A DNA stretch of 64,000 nt from Perkinsus olseni (GCA_013115135.1 JABANP010000109.1:62001-126000), one strand, 5' to 3'; numbered from the stretch's first letter, positions 21,186 through 32,737 are shown. Made by a program: numbers and translations. The notes: a model not told the origin generated them from the sequence alone.

Positions 21186-21562
21186 TTGTGAAGTTTTAAT
21201 AATCTGTGCTGCGACCAGTGCAAATTCGTCGCCTGATTTGTGATAAGAAGGTTCAATTTGCTGGATCTTGTTGAGTTACTCTGGAGTTCGATTAGAACTG
21301 TTCGAGTGACAACCACCATAACTAGACGACTCAGAATAACGCAACGAGAATGTGGGTCCACGGATCAATAACTCCGGGATATGGAAGCCAACTCTGAACC
21401 GAAGAAATACAAGCCTTGATCAACTAGCAGTACTAATGGTATTTCACCCGGCTCTAACACCATGGTACTTTCATGATGATGGTAGACCCTAGAATCATGG
21501 TTTCGAGCCAGGCGCACTCGGCCTGGTTGAGCGCACTGGATAACTGCGCGGGAGAGTGCGTT

Positions 21563-21597
21563 AACACCCGGGGTGTAACACCCGGGGTGTAACACCC
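21563..21597 (+). repeat. Tandem palindromic module, 14-nt period
   Basis: The 7-mer AACACCC with centre G and an inverted arm (one mismatch) occurs twice in succession, the six-base tail of the first forming the arm of the second. The result is two 14-nt periods followed by GGGTGTT. Confidence 0.85.
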
Positions 21598-21879
21598 GGG
21601 TGTTCGATTTCATCGTTCACGCGGCGTGAGTCACGCCTGCGCTGAGAGTGTCCCAGTGGGACACAATTCATAATCTCTTGGTAGCAATCTCGTGGCTCCG
21701 TTTGACCTTGCTTGGCGAAGCCTGTTGGCTGTTACAGACCCGACACTTGGCTATGTGTTAACCATTAGGGAACGCAAGTCAATGGTACAGTGGAATCCTG
21801 AGATTCTATCTTCACACTTAAACTGCAGTATTAGGATCATTGTTACCAGTCATGGCAAACCCAAGTACTTAGGACTTCT

Positions 21880-21900
21880 CAAGAGAGTCTCTTGAAGAGA
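21880..21900 (+). repeat. 7-1-7-6 palindromic module (perfect)
   Basis: 7-mer CAAGAGA, centre G, exact reverse complement, then AAGAGA. Confidence 0.9.
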
Positions 21901-22314
21901 CTATAATTAAATCATTCATAAATGGGAAACGCTAGGCTAAGATATGGGGACAGATATCTTGTGTGCTGAGTGGTCAGGGACACTGGCCACCAGCCACACA
22001 GCATCTCCCTTCCCCGGTGTGTTATCGTATATCCATTTGTCTGGTGCGTGTTCTGACCGTAGGGCGGTCACGGTGCTAGTAATTGGTATCTGTATACAGT
22101 CTGGTCCTTGAGTTGGTTGATAATGTTTGGGCTAACATTCCCTTTCTAAAAGCGTACAGGGATCGGCCGTCGTCCAGTCCCTTGACTCCAGTAACTGGTA
22201 GCCGACTACCCGAGCAGAAAGTTCACCCCGGCGAGTGTGGCCGCGGAGCAGCCTTTCTCAGGCTCGGTCTAACCAGGCTCCTAGAGACTAGCTCTTTCAA
22301 AAAACAACACCCCA

Positions 22315-22335
22315 GTTTCACGGTGAAACTTTCAC
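22315..22335 (+). repeat. 7-1-7-6 palindromic module (perfect)
   Basis: 7-mer GTTTCAC, centre G, exact reverse complement, then TTTCAC. Confidence 0.9.
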
Positions 22336-22925
22336 CGTCTGGAATTCGTTCCTTGCTATCTCATTGTCACCAACGACTCAGCTCAGCTTTGGTGTAGCGT
22401 CTCATCAGACCTCGTTATCTGGATAGGATTACAAGCGAAATATAGCGAACAAGGTCTGAGTATCATCGCAAGCCCTATCAGTCAGTTCGAGTGGTATTTC
22501 TCGTACGAAAAATGGGGATCATCATCGTTCTCATCACGTTCCTAATCAGTAGGCCGCAGCGGCGTGAGGCTCACGCCGCTGTGGACTGTGACAAAAACCC
22601 AGAGTGGGTATGGGCCAGACAGGAACTCACGAGATACGCTGGAAAGTGAGAAGGGGGACTCTATAACGGCGTTATGATGACTCGGGTATCATCGCGGGTA
22701 TCATCGATGATATCATCGCGGCAACGGCTTCACTCCCTACGCCTTTTTCTTCCATTTCACTACACTGAGTGAGAGAAGGAGGCGTAACCTACGGTCTGGC
22801 CGATCGGCTTCATCCGCCGTGTATTTCTGAACCTGGTGCGACTAAGCCAGTCTCACCTCGACATTAGCATTGGTGAAGTTCGTCATTTGGCGTTCCTTTG
22901 ATAACGAACCTTGACAGAGCGACTC

Positions 22926-22946
22926 CGGGGCGGCGCCCCGGGGGCG
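22926..22946 (+). repeat. 7-1-7-6 palindromic module (perfect)
   Basis: 7-mer CGGGGCG, centre G, exact reverse complement, then GGGGCG. Confidence 0.9.
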
Positions 22947-23103
22947 CAGGCACATGACTCACTACTGGTGCCCCATGCGACTCGTTGGTAGAAGATAAAT
23001 GGGCTACTGTAGCTGCTTAACTTGGTTTCAAGTTGCTCTTCAGCTTGAAAGAAGCGTGTGAATCTAGCGACTCGAGATACGTTCGGCCGACCCCACAGGA
23101 TAC

Positions 23104-23124
23104 GTGGACGACGTCCACTGGACG
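23104..23124 (+). repeat. 7-1-7-6 palindromic module (perfect)
   Basis: 7-mer GTGGACG, centre A, exact reverse complement, then TGGACG. Confidence 0.9.
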
Positions 23125-24099
23125 TGTCAGATACCTCGACCGTCCGGATCTCATAGCGCCGGTTCTCCAGTTCGGAGGGAACATAGACCCGGCTGTACTA
23201 TCGAACAGTATAGACTGCCGAGCCGGCGTCACTTCACTATCTCTCCTCATCGCGCTCTACACACTCCCACCGCCGAAACTCCCTCAAGCTGCCGAGTCAC
23301 TCATGAAAGGACTTGAGGGTGCTGGAGCTGTGAGTATACACAGCCTCAAGTCCTGTGGGTAAGCAAAAGCGTCCCTGCCCTCTCAGCTCCTGGAGACCGA
23401 GTGGCCTCTACTGTCGTTGCTCTCCACTGTTCATAGGATCGTACTGCAGGACCGAACAGAGGGCGACTGCCCGTTTGAGGTGGGTGACAGAAAGCCTATT
23501 TCTGTGACCTGTCTCACTATCCTGATCTCTCGGTGTTGAGCGAGATCAGCGGCCTCGGACTATCTAACATGGAAATGGACGCGGAGCGCCATCATTATCA
23601 TCATATAAGACAAAGCTGAGCCCTCCGCTGAGCGGAGTTCGCTTCCCGTCGAATGCCTCGGTTCCAGGGGCCTATTAGTGCCGCAATCGAACGTATGACC
23701 GAAGTCGGAGCTGTGCTTCCTACTCCCTACATAGTGCGGCATCTGGTCAGCCTTGAAAGCCGGCGGGATTGTAGGATACTGTAAGATACGACCGAGCCCC
23801 TGCTGACGTTCCCGAATGTACCGCAGCTCTCCGAGGGCCGCTCATTTCTCTTCTCGTCAGCCGCGCGACTCTGACCGTCCACTATCACCGGGCGAAGCGA
23901 CTACTGGAGACTAGTCTGCTCGAGGGTATCTTCCGGTACTCTCACATACGTGCGGAAGACCAGGAGGCTTTCATCGAAGACGCATTGGGACCGTCCTGGA
24001 AGGCCGTGGACCATGTCCCGCAACTTCAAAGCGCCCAGAGTATCATAACTGAGGTACCCAATCATCCAGAATGACCATCGACTGTTTTCCATTAGTTTG

Positions 24100-25345
24100 T
24101 TGACCACAATTCTTCTGCGACGTTAGCGAGTCGAGCACCCCTACTAGAGGCCTTAGATCTTCTCACGCTACACCCACGAGTGACCATCAAGGCTCGCAGC
24201 CCCTCGACAGAGGAGCCAGTCCACTACACCCAGATGGTTTTCCCGCACAGAGCGGGATCTGATGGTCTGATTTCCAATCGCGTCAGGGCGGAGCGACTCC
24301 CTTACTGCACCCGTCCATTCATGGATCTATTCGTGGCTATGCAGTTGACCTCCGTTATTGAGGTTGGACCGCATCTGGGCGATTGTGTCCTCTGGGCTGT
24401 CGCGGTGACGGGAGCTATCGGCATGGCTGCTGAACCCCTGAAGCAGCTTGCCGAAATGATTAGGGCTTCACGTGGTAAGAACTCGGAGAGGGGTTGTAGT
24501 CCTTAGTCGAAGTCCGCAATGCCCTATATTATCGTGATAATTACGTGGCGCTGCCGCGTAATATTCTCTACATGTTTTTCAGTATTGTTACAACAAATTA
24601 TATATTACATATTATTTCCACCGTCATTTTCAGACACAAACGGCTTCAACTCCTCGTCCTTGACAGTCTTTGAGATGGCAGTTTCGGACAAGGATGGGCC
24701 TGTCGTTGGAGGTGCGGAAGAGCCCATTGAATACATCTGGGGGCGCGCAGTGGTGGGAGCGGAGATTGAGGTGGACGTGGTGGTAAGAATCTCATCAGGT
24801 CAAGACGATCGACTCGTTGGTTGAGTCATCGGAAGCATGGAGACAGATGCTCCACGAAGGCCGCGCTGCGGGAGCGCTCAAGATACACACGAACGGAGGT
24901 CGAATGCCATACTGTTGCGAGATAACTTTGAATGCGAGGCGGTGCAACTGATATTTCGATAGCTTGACGCTCCCCGCGAGTCCAGCCCACACAAAGCAGG
25001 CTGACCCTGTTCTGTGCCGCAGGAGAAGACGCCGTTCTCCGCGGAGCGCTGCGGACCCTCTCGCATACTGATGGCATCAAGTTGATCATGGTGAACACCA
25101 ATTCCTCCAAGGTATTATCAGTTATCGTAGGATTGAGTGGACCCTCCTTGAACAGGTTCTCTCCTCTTGCTACGACGTCATTCTCAGCCTCCCCCGTGCC
25201 TATGACTTGTTCACCACAGGCCATCACGGCGCACTCGTACCCTTGGCGGCACCCATAGATCACGTCAGAAATATCCTCTCGCAGCAAGGATCGGTCGAGT
25301 TCATCGCGGCTATCTCACACCCGTCCACTAGTGAAGCTACATCGT
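24100..25345 (+). CDS. FkbM-family methyltransferase, several exons
   Basis: The pieces match an FkbM-type SAM-dependent methyltransferase. Exon 1, ending at 24474, has the SAM-binding motif VIEVGPHLGDCVLWAV followed by AAEPLKQLAEMI. Exon 2 (24634-24782) reads NGFNSSSLTVFEMAVSDKDG, the family's strand-4 region. Exon 3 starts at 24799 with VKTIDSLVESSEAW and reaches GALKIHTNG. Exon 4, from about 25022, continues GEDAVLRGALRTL, the position of the family's KIDVEGAE...LRG motif. The second intron would be only 16 nt (24783-24798, GT...AG), which restores the frame exactly. The 5' start and the last exon are uncertain: a good frame runs to the TGA near 25345 but the phase does not join cleanly. 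Confidence 0.65.
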
Positions 25346-26455
25346 GACCTCAGCGGGAGCATCGAACTCAGTACATCCGCACCTACAACCAGTCTGTGGT
25401 CTGTGTCTTACTGCACATTGAAGTCTTGAGTCTACTTCACCCTCAGTATCCATGACGCAAGTAGAGACTCTACTGTAGAGTTGTATTGGGACTCCCAATT
25501 TAGGAGGAATATCGTGTTCCGCAGAAAAACCGACTTCCGTCGCACTTCTGTTGGCACCAGATAAGCGGGCTGTTCGATAGACCTTTCCTGACCTCCGCTC
25601 CCGGAGCCTCCGCTGCGGAGGGCTGAGTCGACCCCAGCTCGCATTCCCCGTCACTACAGCCACAATGACTGTGCGATACAGTCTGTACCTGTTGCTAACT
25701 CCTGGGTCAGGACTCCTGGCTAGGTCTGGCATTGAACTTTATCGCACTACCGCGACCTTCTACCAGCCTTCGGCGCGCAAAAGTTCGGAACTCGTTAGCC
25801 TCACTTGAGGTACGGGTCAGAAGTTCTGACTCAGAACTGCGCAGTTCCCCTTGTCCGCTCATAAGCCCCGCGGAGTAATTTCGCCCATGGCGATCCTCCT
25901 GCGTGAGATGACCGTCAAGAATTTCGTGGCGCGTGACGCTCTCAAGGACTTCGGCTCCTTGGCTCTTGAGTGGTAACCTCCAGCGGCAGAAGTCCTGCCA
26001 TTGTGGTAGTGCCCAGAATGGAACCTGCGTCACATGAATAGGAGGTAGCCGCTCTACGTACTGAACTAAAATCACCGGGCTCGTGCGAAGTTCGAATCTC
26101 GTCGTGAGCGGAGCGCAGCGGTGCACGATTCACGCTCTAGAAATGCTCGTGAGGATCGAACGTTCCTGTAATTTTTTCCTAGGATCGTTACCGTGGCGTT
26201 CCAGGAGCTTGTTTTGTCACAGAACTTTCGTGAACACGATTGCAGCAACGCTTTTGAAGAAGCAGCAACGCTCTTCTTGGGTACGAACTTGCGTCTATCG
26301 AACGCTCCGTATTAATTTTCGGGCGCGCGCGATTGTCACTGCCTCGGCTTCTCCACAGCTTAGGTTGATTAAAAGTTAGACGCCGTCGACCTGCAGTCTA
26401 TCACCGCTTTGATCAGTTTATAGTGTTTAGGCCCTCTCCACCTCATTCACCCGCC
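25346..26455. other. Intergenic
   Basis: No gene is recognised. Palindromic modules lie at 25601-25621 (minus strand, CCTCCGC, one mismatch) and 25816-25836 (GTCAGAA, perfect). The stretch before 26456 is the upstream region of the first RpiB gene. Confidence 0.45.
25816..25836 (+). repeat. 7-1-7-6 palindromic module (perfect)
   Basis: 7-mer GTCAGAA, centre G, exact reverse complement, then TCAGAA. Confidence 0.9.
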
Positions 26456-27356
26456 ATGTCGACTCCTCAGAAGCTTCTCTTCGAGCCCGCCACCGCCCGT
26501 TTGCAGAACGGTTTGAAGCTGGTCTTTGGTTCTGATCACGCCGGCATCGATCTTAAGAATGAGATGATAGATGTACTTTCTCAGTGCCCCTCAGTCTTCT
26601 CTTCATTAGCCCTCTCTCAGTTCGTGAAGAATACGTTGAAGGCCCCTGAGGACTGCATCACGGATGTCGGCACTTTCACTCACGAATCGGTAAGGGCGAT
26701 GGGCAGTTGTTGGTGTTGCTGACGTTGTGTCTGTTGGTAGATCGACTACCCTGATTTCGCGGAGAAGGCCTGCAAGACTCTCCTCAGCATTTCCGATGAC
26801 ACTACCAGTAGTAAGGGGCTGTTGTCTAGGCAGTAGTATCTTGGGCTCAAGCATGCATGATTCAGAATAGGTTGAAATAGTGTTCGGTGGTCACTGACTG
26901 CGCTGTTTTTCAGAGGCGTTAGGCGTCGTTATGTGCGGATCGGGCCTCGGCATTTCGATGTCGGCTAACAAGTGCAAGGGAATCAGGTAGTACATGGGAA
27001 AGGCTTTCATTCGCCCCCGTGAGTCCTTCCTGGAACGCCGCGTCCCTCCCTCAGGTGTGCCTTGTGCTCTAGCAACTACGATGCTCGCTACAGCCGCCTC
27101 CACAACAATGCCAACGTATTAGCGCTAACCGCTTGCACTATCCACTCATCGTCTCCTCATGCTCAGGTTCTCGCCATGGGAGGTCGCACCACGGGTGTCG
27201 AAGTTGCACGAGAGATTCTCGCCACGTAGGCTTTTTTTCGTGGTCTTTTCGGCCATGATGATTGCAATTATGTCCAGATACATCAACACCGACTTCGAAG
27301 GCGGTCGTCATCAGAGGAGAATTGACAAGATGATGGCTCTCGAGAACAAGAACTAA
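26456..27356 (+). CDS. Ribose-5-phosphate isomerase B, copy 1 (7 exons)
   Basis: RpiB interconverts ribulose-5-phosphate and ribose-5-phosphate in the pentose phosphate pathway. The seven exons are 26456-26572, 26621-26689, 26741-26807, 26914-26986, 27055-27115, 27167-27225 and 27278-27356. They join in frame to 174 residues. All six introns are GT-AG and 48-106 nt long. Family motifs are present: SDHAG near the N-terminus, the catalytic-cysteine segment GVVMCGSGLGISMSANK, and the substrate-binding RLHNNAN followed by LAMGGRTTG. A 20-30 residue N-terminal extension precedes the usual start, as in other eukaryotic copies. A second copy follows 463 bp downstream in the same orientation. Confidence 0.93.
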
Positions 27357-27819
27357 CTTTCTGTTGAATTTCTCTACTTGCGAAATATTGATGAATATCT
27401 TCCTAATGTTCCCTCCCAATGTCTCTCCACGCGATATGATCGTTGTGTCAAATAAGTTGTGAAATGGGCGAACTTGTCAGACAACAAAAGGCGAGTAAAT
27501 TCCATCGGTCGATGGTTGCTCTACGGAGGGACCGCGACAAGAGCAGCAAAGCCGCCCAAGCGAACTTGAGAGTATCGGTTAGTCCTACTCCCACGAAAAG
27601 ATTTGGACATTCACCAACGATTTTTCGAGACCGTGCAACGACACGACCAACACAATACGGTCTTTCCTGTCCCTTCTGCGGCGTTCGCTAGACGTTGGAG
27701 AACACTAGCGTCATGCTGAAGGATGGCACTCCTCGTGAACCGGCGAGAGTAGTTGATCCATACGTCCGCGATATTCCAGTTGTTATTACTGTTATTTTCA
27801 AACTTCGTACTTGAACATC
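27357..27819. other. Intergenic between the two RpiB genes
   Basis: A short open frame (27443-27691) has no recognisable domain. The stretch probably holds the 3' end of copy 1 and the promoter of copy 2. Confidence 0.4.
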
Positions 27820-28572
27820 ATGCAATCCAGTGAGCCTGATAAGCTTCTTCTCCAGCCTGCCGCCGCTCGTCTGCAGAAGGGTCTAAAGCTCGTATTCTGC
27901 TCTGATCACGCCGGCATCGATCTCAAGAATGAGATGATAAATGTGAGTTTCATGTCATGCTGGTTATGATGCAATTGTCACCGTTTCTCTTCAGTTCGTC
28001 CAAACTGACCTCAAAGCTCCTGAGGACTGCGTCATTGACGTCGGCTGCTTCAGCCACGATTCCGTAAGTGGACTCCTCCGCCCGCAACAGATGAATTCAA
28101 TCGATCCTGTTTGCTCTATTCTTTTCCTTTCTGCAGGTCGATTATCCCGACTACGCCGAAAAACTCGGCCGGAAGGTTATGGAGATTGACGACACAACGA
28201 GTAAGGCAGCACAATGGAGCAACTCTTCCTGACACTCTCATCTTTCTCCTCAGAGTGTCTCGGTGTTGCTATCTGCGGCAGTGGCCTTGGCATGTCAATA
28301 TCGGCCAACAAGGTGAAGGGAATTCGATGTGGTCTTTGTCATGGCAACTACGATGCACGCTATTTGCGTATGCACAACAACGGCAACGTAGGTCGAGTTG
28401 CTCCGCGCGAAGGGTGACGGAGGGCTGTATTCAGGTGCTTGCCATGGGCGGTCGGACGACCGGCGTTGAGATCGCGAAGGAGATCCTCGCCACATTCATC
28501 AACACCGACTTCTGCGGTGGCCGTCATCAAAGGAGGGTGGACAAGATCTCAGCTATTGAACAGCGGGATTAG
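27820..28572 (+). CDS. Ribose-5-phosphate isomerase B, copy 2 (5 exons)
   Basis: Exons are 27820-27942, 27995-28063, 28137-28200, 28254-28387 and 28435-28572, giving 175 residues. The motifs are CSDHAG, GVAICGSGLGMSISANK and RMHNNGN followed by LAMGGRTTG. The first three introns and the one before VLAMGG match copy 1 in position. Copy 2 lacks copy 1's introns after KGI(R) and inside LAT(F)IN. The residue before SDHAG is Cys rather than Gly. It is probably a tandem duplicate acting in the same reaction. Confidence 0.93.
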
Positions 28573-29866
28573 ATGAATTCGAATCATATCTGTGCCATCT
28601 AACAGACTGTGTTAGTATGGCTCCAATCACACCAGGCAATTCTTAGCAGTTTTTTGAGTGAGTGTTGTGTTGTTGGTCAATTCAATTGCAACGGACTTCA
28701 GCAATCAGAGATCATTAAGATTAACTGTAGCCACTGTACACTGCTGCTGCCCCGTTGCTTCTCCGGTCCAGTCTCATAGTCAACCGAATACTCTTGTCGA
28801 GTTGCTTGTGGTAGTGATGCCCACGAAGGGCTGGACACAAGTTGTGTCCATCCTTGTGTCACACAAGGTATTGCAACAAAACTATCTGTTGTACTTGCAT
28901 TCCACAGAGAATTTGGAATGCCGCAGAATCACAGTAAAACGAGTTGGTGGCACCAACCTGATACTGTACGGAGTCCCCATGCAGCAACACAGGACAAGAC
29001 TAGCGGTATCACCCATCCCATCCGGTGGAATTGGAATGCACATGTGCTTGGAGGTACAGTTCGAGCCGAAGTCGTTACTCCACGTTGCTCGTCCCCTATA
29101 TTGTGTTTTCGCGCAGAACCCTGTCGGTCTCATCTTGTGCGCGGTCTGAGCTTTCGTTCAAGCAAGCTCTGATGCTTTGACCAGTTAGTGTAGCGAGTGG
29201 GACTCAACATACCGATTTTTTCTTCTATTCTCATAAGCGTCCGATTCATTGATGTATATCGGCATAGTGCCCAGTCGTGCTTCATCGGCGGTTGTATATG
29301 GATATTGCTGTATATCTGCTTCACCGCTGAGTCCAGACGATAGCCCAATCTTGTGGTGTCTTATGCTCGAGTCGAGGCTTGGCAAGGCAATGAACTCTGC
29401 CCATCTACTACTCAACTTCCCCATTCTCAACTCGCTGACGCCTGTTTCATCCAGTGAAGTGTTTTTTGTTGTTCTACTGAACAGCCCGTCAGTTTCGGAA
29501 ACTCTGAAAATCGGTGTCACCGAGTCGGTGGAAGAATTCAACTAATTCATTTAGTGAACCGCCCACTGGATGTGATTATACCGGATGAGATGAGATACAC
29601 CTTCAAGACTAGCGTATACTAGTGGGACGGTGGACGAATTACTGAGAACACAAAAACTGTCATGAGCAGGCAAAGTGGGTCCAAAGAATGATTTATCGAC
29701 CAACACTGGTTGCCATTAATACATCGAAATCTATCTTAGTGAATGGTGTCCACTATATAAAAGAATCTTTAAAAATCCCTTTGCGTCAAAGGGTGTACGT
29801 AGATTAACGGTGCCTGCATGAAGAGATAGATCAAGGTTGCGTTCAACTTGATGAGTTGGCGTCAAT
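28573..29866. other. Intergenic
   Basis: No supported gene. A Ser-rich minus-strand frame (29541-29185, 118 residues) has no recognisable domain. 28810-28870 holds two 17-bp hairpins (8-bp arms, one central base) built on GACACAA and CTTGTGT. The segmental duplication with 35330 onward begins near 29570. Confidence 0.4.
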
Positions 29867-30781
29867 CTAGTACCAATCAGTATCCAATTTGCGGTAAGCA
29901 CGATCGGTTATGTAGTTGCCGGTAAAGAAGATCGAATCGGGGGCAAACCTCACGGTATCCCACCTCTTTACGGAATAATATTCATCCGGTAGACTAGGAC
30001 AATTCTGCTTGAGCTCGTTGATGAGGCCATCAAAAGTGGCCATTGGCTGTCCGGGAAATATTCCCGGCCATTTCAGAGTCAGCCTGTAAGCTTTGCCAAG
30101 CCCCATTCCTGCGAGATTGAACCAGAGGCCATTACCGATAGTATTATTACAGGTGAAAAATATAATTATATGATTCCAGTCGACCAATATCTGCATACTG
30201 ACTTTTGGCAAGTTCACAGGGTCGGTCACGAATTCCGCCCATCGAATGTATGGAAGCCAAATACGATTGAGTAAAATACGGGCACCTTCGAAGAGTGTGT
30301 GCGCGTTACCATCTTCGTCAACTTCGATTGACTCGAAGTCACCCTCCTCGATGCGAGCGTCGGGACATGCAGCTCGTACTCCAGCAAGCCTAGCATTATA
30401 AAGTTCCCTTGCGAAACCAGATGCTGGGACTGCATTGATGGACGCCGGGTCCTCTGCGTTGGGGTGAAGATCGAACCAGGGAGTTTGGTACGGAGTTCCG
30501 TCACCGCACTCTATAGAGAACATACCAACGTGAACAGACCGATATATTCTCATGTAATCTTCAGGCCTGACTTCGTGGGTGGCGAGGAAAGTAAATCTCA
30601 CGTGGGTTGGGTGGGAAAGCTCGTATACGAATTCACCATAATGTTTCTTGACGTCACGGGGTGGGGTTGTGGGGCACGGGGTAGGTTTTATGGTTGTCGG
30701 GCACGGGGTAGGGTCGCCTTTCCCACAACCATTGGCCAGTACAAGAGAAGAGACGAAGACGATAAGACGAAAGGCCATCAT
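29867..30781 (-). CDS. Secreted protein of unknown family, paralogue 1
   Basis: This 304-residue protein begins with a signal peptide (MMAFRLIVFVSSLVLANG), then a Cys-Gly and a Thr/Pro-rich linker with two CPTT repeats. Its body has no domain I recognise. Conserved stretches shared with the paralogue at 35.7 kb include GEFVYE, WFDLHPN-EDPASI, LAGVRAACPDA, GNA-LFEG-RILL, LAGMGLGKAY and WDTVRFAP-(S)IFFTGNYI. No intron is seen. The N-terminus predicts secretion or surface display. The function is unknown and I do not infer one. Confidence 0.75.
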   Translation of the reverse strand: MMAFRLIVFVSSLVLANGCGKGDPTPCPTTIKPTPCPTTPPRDVKKHYGEFVYELSHPTHVRFTFLATHEVRPEDYMRIYRSVHVGMFSIECGDGTPYQTPWFDLHPNAEDPASINAVPASGFARELYNARLAGVRAACPDARIEEGDFESIEVDEDGNAHTLFEGARILLNRIWLPYIRWAEFVTDPVNLPKVSMQILVDWNHIIIFFTCNNTIGNGLWFNLAGMGLGKAYRLTLKWPGIFPGQPMATFDGLINELKQNCPSLPDEYYSVKRWDTVRFAPDSIFFTGNYITDRAYRKLDTDWY

Positions 30782-31856
30782 CAGTGAGTGGATAAAAATG
30801 ATTATTATTAGTGGTATCTGCAGGAAGCCGCTATGGTAGGGATATTTCCACCGGAGATTCTCCAGTCCCTTTCCATTGCCGACATCAGTTCTTGGTCACT
30901 TTACATATAGCCATGATCCTACGACTTACTCATTGTCTCTAAATATTAGGCTCACGAGGCAGCTATGAGGCACCACCAGTGAATGGGAGGGTGGGGTCGG
31001 GAGACCTCTTGCCCACTCTTGTCCTGTCTCATGAACCTCCGAGGACAAGACAGAGATGGACGGAGGTCCTCCGTGGGCTGCATGCCTCGCGTCACCGGAG
31101 GGCAATGGGCCGCCTGCGTGACTCACGCGTGACACAGGCGAGCGAGATGGTTCCTCGTCTTTTGGCCGTTTGAACCGTCGCCCCACGGGCGGCACGTGGA
31201 GATGGGGGTAATTCCCAAAATCCAAGGGAAAGGTACAAAATCCAAGGAGGCACTTTCGGGGATCGTGTTGCCCACGGTAATAGTTCCGGTTTCTGGTTGC
31301 CCTGGGTAACAGTTTCGGGATCGGGTTGCCCTGTCGGGTTTCGGGAGGGGTTTCTGGTTTCCCGTTCCTGCCTTCACCCGCAGTTCAGGGTTTTTTTCTG
31401 TTGATTTTGCCTCCCTGCCGCACGCGCTTCCTTGGATTTTGCACTTTTCCCTTGGATTTTGTACTTCACCCGTGGAGATGGAGAATTCTGTTTAGAATTT
31501 CGGTCGGGACACTGGTTGACTCAAGAGCCATAAAGTGAAAGAGTAGAAAAGTATATGGTTAATTAGACTAATTAACCATATACTTAACTACTCTTTCTCT
31601 TTCTTTCTACACTGACAAAGTCAGTCTATCATGCCGAGTATCTTGTGGCAGTTTCAACTGTGGCAGTTTCAACAAAGATACACTGAATTGGCGCTTGCCT
31701 TTGTGCAACAGCACAAACAAATCCACTCGAAGAGGTACTTGCAAACAACAACTCCCGATTGGTCACTTCATAGCGAGAAGTGATGGAAATATTCTATTTG
31801 AAAAACTTCTGTGCAAATCTCAGTTAAATCAGCTTAGTAAGTCAGACCTACTAAGT
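30782..31856. other. Non-coding part of duplication copy A
   Basis: No gene seen. 31549-31585 is a hairpin with 17-bp arms (AAGTATATGGTTAATTA) and a 3-nt loop. 31200-31480 repeats CCCTTGGATTTTG-like and GGTTGCCCTG-like words. Confidence 0.45.
31549..31585. repeat. Long perfect hairpin, 17-bp arms
   Basis: The arm AAGTATATGGTTAATTA and its exact reverse complement are separated by GAC. The counterpart duplication copy lacks it. Confidence 0.85.
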
Positions 31857-32390
31857 CTACCACTCCTTCTTTTGCTTGTCCTTATACATCTTCCCGCTCA
31901 TGCTGGGGTCGTACTCACATTCAACTGCCAACCAGCTGATAACCTCGGCGCCTTGTGCCGCTGATCGATCGCCTTAATACCTATTGGAGTGGTGAGATGT
32001 AACTTCACATAGACGGGACGGTCAGTCCCCTACATGCCACCCTAGGGACCTGCTCTTACTTCGTCATGTCCGTGGCACAGTAACCTGGGGTGCAGGTCGT
32101 CGCGAGTATCCGTCTCGGGTCCTCCATCGCCTCCCGAGCGAGAGCTTTGGTCCATGCGATGAGCAGGAGCTTCGAGGTTCCATACATGCCATCGGCGAAC
32201 CCAGCTTCTGCAAGGCGCCCTCCTTCGACTGCTTCTAGATACTCATTCGCAATTTCCATTATCTCTCGGACAGTGCAGTTCTTTGAAGCAAGTCTGGTCT
32301 TTAGGGCCTCTGACACCTAAGTGCTTCGAGCATCCAGCGGGCGAGAGGGGGCAACCAACCTGGGAGAGGTGGCCGAGGCCGCTGCTGCCC
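31857..32390 (-). pseudogene. Short-chain dehydrogenase 3' fragment
   Basis: It corresponds to the last exons of the intact gene at 37707-39078. The 32316-32060 exon contains the catalytic MYGTSK (YxxxK) segment and CTPGYCATDM, and 31980-31857 is the final exon. An in-frame TAA (31976-31974) replaces the GGA codon after the splice junction, and everything upstream of about 32390 is missing. It is a truncated duplicate. Confidence 0.8.
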
Positions 32391-32698
32391 TGGTAGACCC
32401 GAGCCTCGGGAAGACTCCACTCTTCGATGCCGCCCTGATCGCACTCGACCCCTCCACTAAGCCTATTACGGCTAGACGGAGCAGCGCGTAAAGTCTGCAG
32501 ACGCCTGCCGGATGAGCCGCGAAAAGTGGATTGAAAGGGCGCAGAGGCTCGACTCGAGCGTACTCTCCAATACTTTAACCGACTGAGTAAAGCAACCATA
32601 GCCGGCTAGCCTTCTCCTCCTTTTTTCGTCACCGCCGGATCCCGACGATTCTGAAGAAGGGCTATGTAATCACGCTGCCGAAGAGGGGAGACCGGCCG

Positions 32699-32737
32699 GT
32701 GTAGTACGTGGTCCTCTGAGAGGACCACGTACTACAC
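32699..32737. repeat. Perfect hairpin, 19-bp arms, one central base
   Basis: The arm GTGTAGTACGTGGTCCTCT is followed by G and its exact reverse complement. It interrupts the RT coding sequence just after the LPKRGDRPV motif, so the start of RT is separated from the rest. Confidence 0.9.

Larger units (their letters stand above)
20816..24099. other. Gene-poor stretch crowded with palindromic modules
   Basis: No complete gene is supported. Perfect modules lie at 21078, 21108, 21128, 21880, 22315, 22926 and 23104, with one-mismatch modules at 21038, 21165 and 23623 and a tandem one at 21563. Open stretches at 23030-23360 and 23840-24060 (+) look protein-like and could be decayed or upstream exons of the methyltransferase gene that follows, but I cannot join them. 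Confidence 0.45.
29570..32390. repeat. 2.8-kb segmental duplication, copy A
   Basis: It aligns in direct orientation with about 35330-38240 and carries the secreted-protein gene and the 3' end of a short-chain dehydrogenase gene. Shared non-coding marks include ATTACTGAGAACACAAAAAC near 29640 and 35400, and CGAGCGAGATGGTTCCTCGT near 31139 and 36929. Confidence 0.85.

Noticed and set aside
22400..24100. Possible ribosomal RNA or a complete upstream gene
   Set aside because: No rRNA core motif is recognisable. The protein-like stretches cannot be joined and are broken by palindromic modules.
28810..28875. Hairpins on GACACAA and CTTGTGT as 7-1-7-6 modules
   Set aside because: They have 8-bp arms and one central base, but the six-base re-duplicated tail is missing on both strands.
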